Source of the DNA: a virus
IMG/VR virus record: IMGVR_UViG_3300046323_000419
Coordinates: 36,364 to 100,363 of that record
DNA: 64,000 nucleotides
Reading direction: 5' to 3' (one strand)
The notes under the pieces are model-generated. The model saw only the letters and a list, made by a program, of their open reading frames with translations. It made no database searches and was not told the DNA's origin. Shown here one piece after another: positions 1 to 7,392 of this stretch; position 1 is the stretch's first letter, and each line of letters starts with the position of its first letter. The position numbers and the translations under genes were made by a program.

Positions 1-9
1 GTTTAAAAT

Positions 10-37
10 AAATAGGGGGTGTAAAAGCTCCCTATTT
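10..37 (+). terminator. Hairpin between head genes, possible terminator
   Basis: The arms AAATAGGG (10-17) and CCCTATTT (30-37) are perfectly complementary and enclose a 12-nt loop. The flanks (TTTAAAAT before, AAC after) extend the pairing weakly. No U-run follows, so it could be an attenuator or a processing site rather than a strong intrinsic terminator. It lies upstream of the first complete gene, where the end of the preceding head gene, probably the major capsid gene, would be expected. Confidence 0.5.
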
Positions 38-82
38 AACTAATTATAAAAATCTTTCGGAAGAAGACAAATAAAAAGAAGA

Positions 83-937
83 ATGGAAAAAACAATTAAA
101 GGTAATTTTACATTACCAAATGAAATAGTTACGCTTAGATATATTCATAGAAATAGAGGAATGGCCGCTAATGTAGATAAAAATCACGTAATTGCAGGTG
201 GTTTATTATCAAAAGCAGTTCGTAAGTTTTGTACACCTCTTATGAGAAATGGGTCAATTGCTAATATTTTAAGTAATGATGAAAAAGAATATTTAGAATC
301 TATTACAGGTTTAAATTTATCTGTATATGGTGATTTTTGGAATACATTTAGAGTAGCTTTACATAAAGAAGATGCTAACAATAGATTAGATTTAAGTAAT
401 GCAATGGATTTTATTTCATATAAAATTTTAGATTCATTAAAGAATGAGATCGCTCCCAATTGGGTTAGTCGTAATTCTAAACAAACTTATCAATTTGCAA
501 TTTGCAGAGAAAATGAAGAAATGTTAGAATCTAAAGGTAAATATGATGCTAAAAAAGAAGCATTTAAAATGTATGGTAAAATCGAGGATGATAAAGAAAA
601 ATTACTTAGTGTTCTTAAATTACTTACAAACAAACCTATTTCACCAGAAGTTAAGTTGGATTGGTTGCAACATAAAGTTGAAGAATTTATTGACAATGAA
701 GCTGTCAAATTTGTTAGTGTAATGAATGATAAAACTCTTTATACAAAAATGTTAATTAATACAGGAATTGATAAAGGTGTAATTGTTAAAAAATCAAATA
801 AATATTCAACGGAAGATGGTTTAGATCTTTGTAATTCAGGAGAAATTGCTACATTTGATAATGCAATCGCTTATTTAGATAATATAAAGAATCAAGATGT
901 TCGCAGTTTGATCGAAGCCAAGATAAATAAAAAATAA
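83..937 (+). CDS. Conserved crAss-like virion-region protein
   Basis: This is a 284-residue protein with no signal peptide or membrane segment. It is mixed alpha/beta and rich in Lys, Asn and Asp. I do not recognise a named domain. It is the first complete gene of the window and sits 2 bases before a ring-type neck protein, so it belongs to the head/neck structural block, where crAss-like phages keep conserved uncharacterised genes next to the capsid gene. The ATG follows a 45-base spacer after the upstream hairpin. A head-completion or packaging-related role is possible but only inferred from position. Confidence 0.6.
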   Translation: MEKTIKGNFTLPNEIVTLRYIHRNRGMAANVDKNHVIAGGLLSKAVRKFCTPLMRNGSIANILSNDEKEYLESITGLNLSVYGDFWNTFRVALHKEDANNRLDLSNAMDFISYKILDSLKNEIAPNWVSRNSKQTYQFAICRENEEMLESKGKYDAKKEAFKMYGKIEDDKEKLLSVLKLLTNKPISPEVKLDWLQHKVEEFIDNEAVKFVSVMNDKTLYTKMLINTGIDKGVIVKKSNKYSTEDGLDLCNSGEIATFDNAIAYLDNIKNQDVRSLIEAKINKK

Positions 938-939
938 CT

Positions 940-1686
940 ATGACTAACTTAGAGTTTAAAAATGAATTTTTAATATCTTACAATGCGATTGCAAGTAATT
1001 CGGCACCGGGAATAGATGATTACGAACTTAGTGTTTACTTAACTCGTGCACAATTAGAAATTGTTAAAAATTATTATGATCCTTTAAGTAATCGTAAACA
1101 AAAAGGTTTTGAAGCTACTGAAAAAAGACGTAGAGATTTAAATCAATTAGTAAAAGATTATAAAACAACTGATACAATATTAAATGATTTTAATATCGAT
1201 TCGTTAGCAAAGTTTTATATAGTACCTAATGATTTATTTTTAATAGTTAACGAAAAAGCTAAAGTAACTTCAGAGGATTGTTATAATAGTAAAACTTTAA
1301 CTATTAAACCAATGTCTTATGACGAATATGATATTCAGATTGATAATCCATTTGAAAAACCAAATGAGAAAATTGCTTGGAGATTAGATTTATCAAATGT
1401 TAATAATGTTAAAGTTGTTGAGATTATATCACCTTATAATATTTTAGGATCATTGGAATATCAAATTAGATATATTAAATATCCAAAACCTATTATTATT
1501 ACAAATTTAAACACCACTTTTCCATCAGACAATTTAACAATTGATGGAATTTTTGCAGAAACACCTTGTGAATTAAATGCAGAAATCTGTAGAGAAATAT
1601 TAGATAGAGCTGTACTATTGGCTCTAGCAGATTATCGTCCACAGAATTTACAAGTAAAAGCTCAAATGAGCCAAACAAATGAATAA
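940..1686 (+). CDS. crAss-like ring/neck structural protein
   Basis: This 248-residue protein begins with a segment of the type NAIASNSAPGIDDYELSV followed by a helical LTRAQLEIVKNYY, which I recognise from Crassvirales virion proteins assigned to the portal-proximal tail rings. It should sit in the neck between portal and tail barrel. It has no membrane segment. It follows the preceding gene by 2 bases, consistent with co-translation. Other ring-type proteins lie further on at 12.6-14.5 kb. The family match rests on memory of the N-terminal pattern; which ring it forms cannot be told from sequence. Confidence 0.65.
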   Translation: MTNLEFKNEFLISYNAIASNSAPGIDDYELSVYLTRAQLEIVKNYYDPLSNRKQKGFEATEKRRRDLNQLVKDYKTTDTILNDFNIDSLAKFYIVPNDLFLIVNEKAKVTSEDCYNSKTLTIKPMSYDEYDIQIDNPFEKPNEKIAWRLDLSNVNNVKVVEIISPYNILGSLEYQIRYIKYPKPIIITNLNTTFPSDNLTIDGIFAETPCELNAEICREILDRAVLLALADYRPQNLQVKAQMSQTNE

Positions 1687-1720
1687 ATAAATATTATTAT
1701 AAATTAAAACAAATTAAATT

Positions 1721-2728
1721 ATGTTTACACCAAATATGACAGGTGAGATGATGATTGGAAATGCAGTAGCCACAGAAACAACTTCTGCTACTTTTATTGC
1801 TACAGCATCAGACAAAGAATTAAAAGTAATTTCTAAAGATGGTACTGCTGTTGCAGCTAAAAAACCATTTTATGTTTTACAAAAAGCAGATGGAATTCCT
1901 GGAGGATTTGAATTTTCAGATAAAGTTGACCCTCGATATGTGGAAAAAGTTACAGTTACTACTTATTCTGCTGAAGTATTGGGTTCTTATAAAGTAGATG
2001 GTTTTAACACTGCAGGTGTTGTAGCAGCTAAAAGAACTTATGAAGTTGAAGTTAGATTGGAAGATCAATTATCTCCTGAAAACTTTACAACTATTCAAGG
2101 ATATTATGTAACAGGTCAAGTAATTGGTTCTGATACACCAACAACCGTTAGAGATGGTGTTTTATTATCTTTAAATAAAAATCTATCTAATCGTGGAGCA
2201 GATGAATTTACAGCAGTTGCTGACGGTACTGGAATTTTAATTACAGAAAAATATCAAGCAAACCGTGTTGGTAGAGATACTGGTCGTAAATTACAATTTA
2301 CTGTTAAAGGTAAAGTTTTTGAAAATGTACCTACAAATGGTGAAAGTTCAAATCTTGGACTTTTAATTGCAACTCAAATAACAGTACCGAAACCTGGAAA
2401 TGGAGATGGTAAATGGGTTACTAATGCTGAGTATGTTCTTAAAGGATTTAAATATGATCCATCAAGAGAATACGGATTTCCAGCAAATTTTGGTAATTTA
2501 ACACCAACATATGCTTCTGGATCAGGAGTATATAATCTTATTCATATTAAACATTATATGCCCCGTACAGAAACTTCTGTGGAACGTCAATATAAAGTTT
2601 TAACTATTGCAGTAGATAAAGTAACTGATACATTGGCAAACAATGCTAATACTAACTCCATTCTTACTCAAATTAGAACAGCAGTTGATACATACGCAAC
2701 TGTACCAGCTAACTTAGCAGTAGTATAA
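1721..2728 (+). CDS. Probable abundant virion (capsid-associated) protein
   Basis: This 335-residue protein is low in Lys clusters and rich in Thr, Val, Gly and Ala, with a beta-rich pattern. Codon use is noticeably more GC-rich than in its neighbours, as expected for a highly expressed virion protein. It is the last gene before a strong terminator at 2751-2799, and a 34-base gap separates it from the ring protein, so it could have its own translation control. Candidates are an auxiliary capsid (decoration) protein or another major structural component. No specific fold can be claimed. A conserved central stretch (SREYGFPANFGNLTP, about residues 247-261) would be a useful search seed. Confidence 0.55.
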   Translation: MFTPNMTGEMMIGNAVATETTSATFIATASDKELKVISKDGTAVAAKKPFYVLQKADGIPGGFEFSDKVDPRYVEKVTVTTYSAEVLGSYKVDGFNTAGVVAAKRTYEVEVRLEDQLSPENFTTIQGYYVTGQVIGSDTPTTVRDGVLLSLNKNLSNRGADEFTAVADGTGILITEKYQANRVGRDTGRKLQFTVKGKVFENVPTNGESSNLGLLIATQITVPKPGNGDGKWVTNAEYVLKGFKYDPSREYGFPANFGNLTPTYASGSGVYNLIHIKHYMPRTETSVERQYKVLTIAVDKVTDTLANNANTNSILTQIRTAVDTYATVPANLAVV

Positions 2729-2750
2729 TAACACAAATAAATAATAACCT

Positions 2751-2799
2751 AAAAAGGCTGATTGTAAACATTAATTTGTACGCAGTCAGCTTTTTTTTT
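2751..2799 (+). terminator. Intrinsic terminator
   Basis: AAAAAGGCTGATTG (from 2751) pairs with CGCAGTCAGC (2781-2790), with one bulged G and one mismatch, and is followed directly by nine T residues. It ends the head/neck transcript before the adhesion module, whose first ATG is at 2810. Confidence 0.8.
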
Positions 2800-2809
2800 A
2801 CACAAAAAT

Positions 2810-3391
2810 ATGGCAGCAGCAGCGATACAGAATTTTGAAATATTAAATGACGGGCAACAACTTGCAATTGATGTAGAAACTATTGAAGGGAGTTTAATAA
2901 CTTCAATCAAATTATGGAATATTGATGCTTTTAAAGATGAATCTTTAAGTATTGATTTAGATTATAAATTAGAACAAATTAATAATAAAGAAGTTTTTAT
3001 AGTTACTGCTACAGAATTAAATATACCTTCTTTTACAGATATTTGGTTCATTGAAATTGAAAGTGATTATGAAGGTACAGAAGGTTGTACAAGTTGTCAA
3101 GACCCTGCATTAGGAATTACTTATAATTTACAACCTTATTATAAATGTATGTTAAATTATTTATTAGAATCAGAAAAATCTATAGATAGTAATTCTATAA
3201 ATGCTTATTCAAATAATTTAACAATTACTGTAAATTTATTAATTGACTCTATTGAAAAATCATTAGATGTTGGATATTATTTACAAGCAATTGAAATGTT
3301 AAATAATCTTAAAAAACTTTGTAATATTTCTAAATGTAAAAATTGTCAAACAGTTATATGTAGTTCTTGTAGTAAATTTATACAACAATAA
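2810..3391 (+). CDS. Cysteine-rich small virion-region protein
   Basis: A 193-residue protein with an N-terminal half that looks beta-rich (about 1-95), a CTSC pair near residue 98, and a C-terminal tail with CxxxxCxxCxxxxCxxC-type spacing (NISKCKNCQTVICSSC), suggesting a metal-binding knuckle. I do not recognise the family. It opens the adhesion module right after a terminator, so it needs a promoter in, or read-through of, that hairpin region. A fibre-base or assembly role is only inferred from position. Confidence 0.55.
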   Translation: MAAAAIQNFEILNDGQQLAIDVETIEGSLITSIKLWNIDAFKDESLSIDLDYKLEQINNKEVFIVTATELNIPSFTDIWFIEIESDYEGTEGCTSCQDPALGITYNLQPYYKCMLNYLLESEKSIDSNSINAYSNNLTITVNLLIDSIEKSLDVGYYLQAIEMLNNLKKLCNISKCKNCQTVICSSCSKFIQQ

Positions 3392-3393
3392 TT

Positions 3394-4104
3394 ATGCAAC
3401 AAATAAATGAAAAATCACATTATTCTACAATAATTAGCTCTTTAAATAAAGAATATAAAAAAACTAAAATTGGTAAATCAATGACTCCAAATGACATTTA
3501 TTTATTAGATGTTATATATAATTTATTACAAGGATGTTGTTTAGAATTAAGTAATATAGAAACTAAAAAGCTTTTAAAAATATATAATACTCTTTCACAT
3601 ACTTCTAAAATAATTTGCAATAATAATTATCAAGAAATTTATCAAATGAGTAAAAAGAATAAATTTATTCAAGCTGAAAAAACAGACTGCAACACAATAC
3701 CATTACAACCAACTATAGATAAAATTTATTATTGGCAAGAAGAATCATATATTACTATAATTGATGATATAATTCCATTAACATACATTGAAAATTATTT
3801 TACAGATAAATTATTTGATAAATATTCTAATTTTAAAGATATAGGTAAAACTATAAATTATGAAAATGTAGGTAGAATTTGTTTTTATGCTACAGAATCA
3901 GATGATCAAAAATTTATAGTTACAGATATATTAAATAATGACGTTACTGATATATTTGATATTGTATATTTAGTCGATTCAAATGATACAATATTTGTAT
4001 CCAAAGATTTTTATACACCTAGCGATATATTTTTTAAATTTACAAAAACAAACAACACAAACGATTCAATATTTGATATTGAATTTAATAACATATTTCA
4101 ATAA
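3394..4104 (+). CDS. Unrecognised protein of the adhesion module
   Basis: This 236-residue protein has a helical N-terminal half (including a cysteine pair, GCCLEL, about residue 49) and a beta-rich C-terminal half with many Asp, Ile and Phe residues. It has no membrane segment or known motif. It starts 2 bases after the preceding stop, and its own TAA shares an A with the ATG of the next gene, so the three genes are translationally coupled. It probably belongs to the virion fibre attachment, but this is a positional inference only. Confidence 0.5.
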   Translation: MQQINEKSHYSTIISSLNKEYKKTKIGKSMTPNDIYLLDVIYNLLQGCCLELSNIETKKLLKIYNTLSHTSKIICNNNYQEIYQMSKKNKFIQAEKTDCNTIPLQPTIDKIYYWQEESYITIIDDIIPLTYIENYFTDKLFDKYSNFKDIGKTINYENVGRICFYATESDDQKFIVTDILNNDVTDIFDIVYLVDSNDTIFVSKDFYTPSDIFFKFTKTNNTNDSIFDIEFNNIFQ

Positions 4105-5000
4105 TGAGTAAAGAACAAATAAAAACACAAATAGATACAGATATTACTAATAAAACATCTGTAAAAAGTATTTCACCGTCAAACGTAGGTGGAAATATGA
4201 AAAACGTTGTAGACCTAATTCCAGATGTAAAAACAAATGGAACTGTTCTTGCTGTAAGCGGTTCAAAAGCTACTTTACAATATGATATAAATAATGTAAA
4301 TAAATCAGGAGGTTCAGAAGTTAAATTACCAACAACAATAGAAGTTGGTAAAGAAGTTTTATTTTTAGCAAGTAATTATGCAGGAGCAGTTAGTGTTTAT
4401 GTAAATGATGCAGGAGATATAAAATTATCAGGTGGTGCAAATGGTATATCAGGAAATCAACAAAGTTTACAAATAAATGCAAATGAAGCATATAGATTTA
4501 TATATAGAACTGATAATTATTGGTATTTTGAAAAAATAATAGATATACCTACAAATTTATATCAATTACAGTCTGAAAGAACAACAGATGGAACTTTAGT
4601 TACTAATTCAAATTTCAAATATCCAACAGAACAAGCGGTTAAAACATATGTGGACGCAAAAGATTCAAGACCTTATAAAATTTATACTGCAATTCTTTTT
4701 CAAAATGGAACAAACTCACCAACTGCAATCGTATTGGAAAATACCTATGGAGTAAATTTTAATTGGTCAAGAACAGGAATTGGAAACTATAAAGTTTCAA
4801 ATTCTGAAGGTGTTTTTGTTAATGAAAAGACAATTAGTTTTTTTAATAATTCAGACGACCAAAGATCAATATCTTCTTTTTATGATTCAATAAACGATTA
4901 TTATGTATCTCAGTTTTTAATAAACAGCTCAGGAGACCCAAACATATCACCTTTTGATGGTTTCTATAAAGCAATGATAGAAATTAGAACTTATAATTAA
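4104..5000 (+). CDS. Putative tail-fibre protein
   Basis: A 298-residue protein. The N-terminus (SPSNVGGNMKNVVDLIPD, about residues 24-41) is a pattern seen at the head end of many Bacteroidetes phage fibre genes. A beta-rich central domain follows (about 45-150; VGKEVLFLASNYAG and INANEAYRFIYR), then a short linker (FKYPTEQAVKTYVDAK) typical of fibre segments, then a C-terminal domain from about residue 200 that may contact the receptor. Its start codon overlaps the previous stop by one base. Function as a fibre is inferred from these patterns and from the neighbouring repeat fibre. Confidence 0.55.
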   Translation: MSKEQIKTQIDTDITNKTSVKSISPSNVGGNMKNVVDLIPDVKTNGTVLAVSGSKATLQYDINNVNKSGGSEVKLPTTIEVGKEVLFLASNYAGAVSVYVNDAGDIKLSGGANGISGNQQSLQINANEAYRFIYRTDNYWYFEKIIDIPTNLYQLQSERTTDGTLVTNSNFKYPTEQAVKTYVDAKDSRPYKIYTAILFQNGTNSPTAIVLENTYGVNFNWSRTGIGNYKVSNSEGVFVNEKTISFFNNSDDQRSISSFYDSINDYYVSQFLINSSGDPNISPFDGFYKAMIEIRTYN

Positions 5001-5011
5001 AAATAATAAAT

Positions 5012-6574
5012 ATGGCAAATCAATATAGTGCTGATGTACCTAAAGGATTCAATGTACCTAAGCAGGTACGATTAGATTCAATAACAAGTATTCAAAATGA
5101 AAATACTCTTAAAAATTTAGGCATCGGTAATAATTTAGCATTTAAATATTATGAAGGTTTAAAAGTTTATTGTAAAGATGAAAAAACAGAATATGTTTGG
5201 AGAGAAGTTATAGGTCTTGAAACAGGATTATTAGATATATCTTTTATTTACCCTACTTATAATACAGTAGATGGAATTAATTATTCTGGAAAATCTTTTA
5301 ATTTCTTTAGTACTGATATTATGAATTTAGATCCTTTAGAATTTAATGTTATAAATAAAACTGTATGGAATAATGGATTTAATAATTTACCAGCAAATAC
5401 TTCTTTTGGAGAAAACTCTTTATCAAGTATAACTACAGGTGATTATAATTCTGCATTCGGAATGAGTTGTTTAGAGTTTAATACAACGGGTGGAGGAAAT
5501 GTTGCTGTTGGTATCAGTGCGTTGAGAGAAAATACCACAGGTTCTAATAATACTACTTTAGGTGTAAATGGACTATACTCTAACACTACAGGAAGTTCAA
5601 ATACCGCTATCGGTTCTACAGCTTTGTTTGCGAATACTACAGGGGGTTCAAACACTGCAATAGGGCAATCAACATTATCTGAAAATGTAAATGGTTCTTT
5701 TAATACTGCAATTGGTAGATCAACTTTGTCTGCTAATTCAACTGGTTTAAGAAATACGGCTATTGGATACCTTTCACTATCTACAAATACTACAGGAAAT
5801 GATAATACAGCTATAGGTGTAGATTCACTAACTGCTAATCTAAGTGGAAGTAAAAATACAGCTTTAGGACAATTAGCAGGGCGTTATTTTGGCACAAACT
5901 CTGAATTAACAAATGCAACTAATTCTATTTTTTTAGGAGTACAAACAAGAGCGTTAGTAAATAATTCAAATAATGAAATAGTTATAGGATATGATGCTGT
6001 AGGTGCAGGGAATGATACTATCACATTAGGAAATGTTAATATTGTTAGAACAGTGCTTAGAGGTGTAGTTGCTAATACTACAGCTTATACCGTTTCCACA
6101 TTACCTACTGGAGCTAGAGGAGACAGAGCGTATGTGACAGATGCTTTAACACCAACATCTTTAGAAACTTTGACAGGTGGTGGAAACGTAACTTGCCCAG
6201 TGTTTTATAATGGAGTAAATTGGGTCAGTAATTTATCTTCCAATAATTCAGATTTAACAAATTTACAAAAAACTATTACGTATCCAGCAGACTTTACAGG
6301 TACAAACTATACTATAACAAATGCAGATAATAACTATACAATAATAGTAGATAATACTACCACTGCAGTCACTATAACAGTACCTAGTGGACTAATGTCT
6401 AAAATAGGAGTAGGTTTTATACAAAAAGGAACAGCAGATGTGACATTTGTAGCTTCAGGAACAACAATTCAAAATCCTATAGGGCTAAAAAGCAAAGGTC
6501 AATATTATCAAACATTTATTGAACAAGAACTTGCTACAAACGTAATATATCTATTAGGAAATACTAAAGTATAG
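5012..6574 (+). CDS. Tail fibre with collagen-like/YadA-like 17-residue repeats
   Basis: A 520-residue protein. Residues about 1-125 probably form a virion-attachment region. Residues about 130-290 contain around nine copies of a 17-residue unit of the type NTAIGxxxLxxNTTGxx, as in trimeric autotransporter head repeats and phage fibres that form left-handed beta-rolls. A segment ending in GDRAYVTDA (about 370-376) and a beta-sandwich-like C-terminus (TITVPSGL, about residue 455 onward) resemble the generic endings of Flavobacteriia phage fibres. It ends with TAG, one of the rare non-TAA stops here. Role: extended trimeric fibre for host contact. Confidence 0.7.
   Translation: MANQYSADVPKGFNVPKQVRLDSITSIQNENTLKNLGIGNNLAFKYYEGLKVYCKDEKTEYVWREVIGLETGLLDISFIYPTYNTVDGINYSGKSFNFFSTDIMNLDPLEFNVINKTVWNNGFNNLPANTSFGENSLSSITTGDYNSAFGMSCLEFNTTGGGNVAVGISALRENTTGSNNTTLGVNGLYSNTTGSSNTAIGSTALFANTTGGSNTAIGQSTLSENVNGSFNTAIGRSTLSANSTGLRNTAIGYLSLSTNTTGNDNTAIGVDSLTANLSGSKNTALGQLAGRYFGTNSELTNATNSIFLGVQTRALVNNSNNEIVIGYDAVGAGNDTITLGNVNIVRTVLRGVVANTTAYTVSTLPTGARGDRAYVTDALTPTSLETLTGGGNVTCPVFYNGVNWVSNLSSNNSDLTNLQKTITYPADFTGTNYTITNADNNYTIIVDNTTTAVTITVPSGLMSKIGVGFIQKGTADVTFVASGTTIQNPIGLKSKGQYYQTFIEQELATNVIYLLGNTKV
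5400..5890 (+). repeat. 51-bp coding repeats in tail-fibre gene
   Basis: Imperfect tandem units of 51 bases encode the 17-residue NTAIG...NTTG motif about nine times. The protein unit is much better conserved than the DNA, so this looks like a maintained structural repeat rather than a recent duplication. Recombination between units could change the fibre length. Confidence 0.75.
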
Positions 6575-6577
6575 GAT

Positions 6578-6964
6578 ATGAATAATTTTAAAAAAAACAT
6601 ATTTAAAAGTATGATAGATATAGTTGTAGTTACACCTTCTATAACATTTTCACCTAATACCCCATGTATTTCTGACGCAGGGATATTTGACACTACTCTT
6701 ACAGGAACAGTTACTATTATTGGAGCAAGTTATGAATTTAGAGCTACTGCTTATACATATTCATCGCCTGCAGGAAGTATAAACACAGCAGTTTCTATGA
6801 ACGGATTGACAAATATGATTGCAGAAAGAACAACTATAGGACAGTCTATTTCAGCTTCTTCAGTAACATTAGAACCAGGAATTCATACATATCAAATTAG
6901 AGTAAATTCAAACAGTAGTTTAGGTTCAGGGGGGGGATGTATTGATGTTACACAAGTAGCGTAA
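6578..6964 (+). CDS. Small fibre-associated protein with poly-G tract
   Basis: A 128-residue protein rich in Thr, Ser and Ile with a beta-sandwich-like pattern (TLTGTVTIIGASYEFRATAY, about residues 40-59). It starts 3 bases after the fibre stop. A run of eight G residues at 6929-6936 encodes the GGG before a late cysteine (GGGCIDV), very unusual in such AT-rich DNA, and would shift the last 10 or so residues if its length changed. It is probably a fibre tip, cap or chaperone-like accessory; no family recognised. Confidence 0.5.
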   Translation: MNNFKKNIFKSMIDIVVVTPSITFSPNTPCISDAGIFDTTLTGTVTIIGASYEFRATAYTYSSPAGSINTAVSMNGLTNMIAERTTIGQSISASSVTLEPGIHTYQIRVNSNSSLGSGGGCIDVTQVA

Positions 6965-7007
6965 TAATATATTTTTCAATAATAAATTAATATAAAATAT
7001 AAATATA

Positions 7008-7391
7008 ATGATAATAGAATGTAATGCAATATCTCAAAATATTAACGAATTATTAATCGCTTTCCAAGATTGTAAGAAAATTAAAAATTCTGATTTACGA
7101 AAAATGGTAGAATTAATATCTGCTGTTAATATTTGTAATAATGGAGGTCCAAATTATGATACCTTAATTACAAATGTATATAATACAAGTCAAACTGTAA
7201 CATATCCTATTAATAGTTTTCATAGTTTTAGTTTAAGTATAATTTCAGGTAGTATTGTATATAATGGAGTAACCTTACCTGAAGGAGCTGTTAAAAATAT
7301 AGAATACACTACTTTAAATCAAATACCAGTTTCATTTATTGTAAATACTGCAAGTCAGGTATTAGTTGAATATTTAATCGAAACAGTTTAA
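7008..7391 (+). CDS. Small adhesion-module protein
   Basis: A 127-residue protein with a helical N-terminus (about 1-45; ISQNINELLIAFQDCKKIKN) and a beta-rich C-terminal half (about 55-127) with the pattern TYPINSFHSFSLSIISG. No signal peptide and no recognised domain. It lies between two fibre genes; the next gene follows after 1 base. A short fibre connector or a trimerisation unit is possible. Confidence that it is a real gene is fair because of tight spacing and the typical local codon use. Confidence 0.5.
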   Translation: MIIECNAISQNINELLIAFQDCKKIKNSDLRKMVELISAVNICNNGGPNYDTLITNVYNTSQTVTYPINSFHSFSLSIISGSIVYNGVTLPEGAVKNIEYTTLNQIPVSFIVNTASQVLVEYLIETV

Positions 7392-7392
7392 A

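Noticed and set aside
5400-5890. CRISPR-like array
   Set aside because: The 51-base units are coding, imperfect and lack spacers; they encode a fibre repeat.
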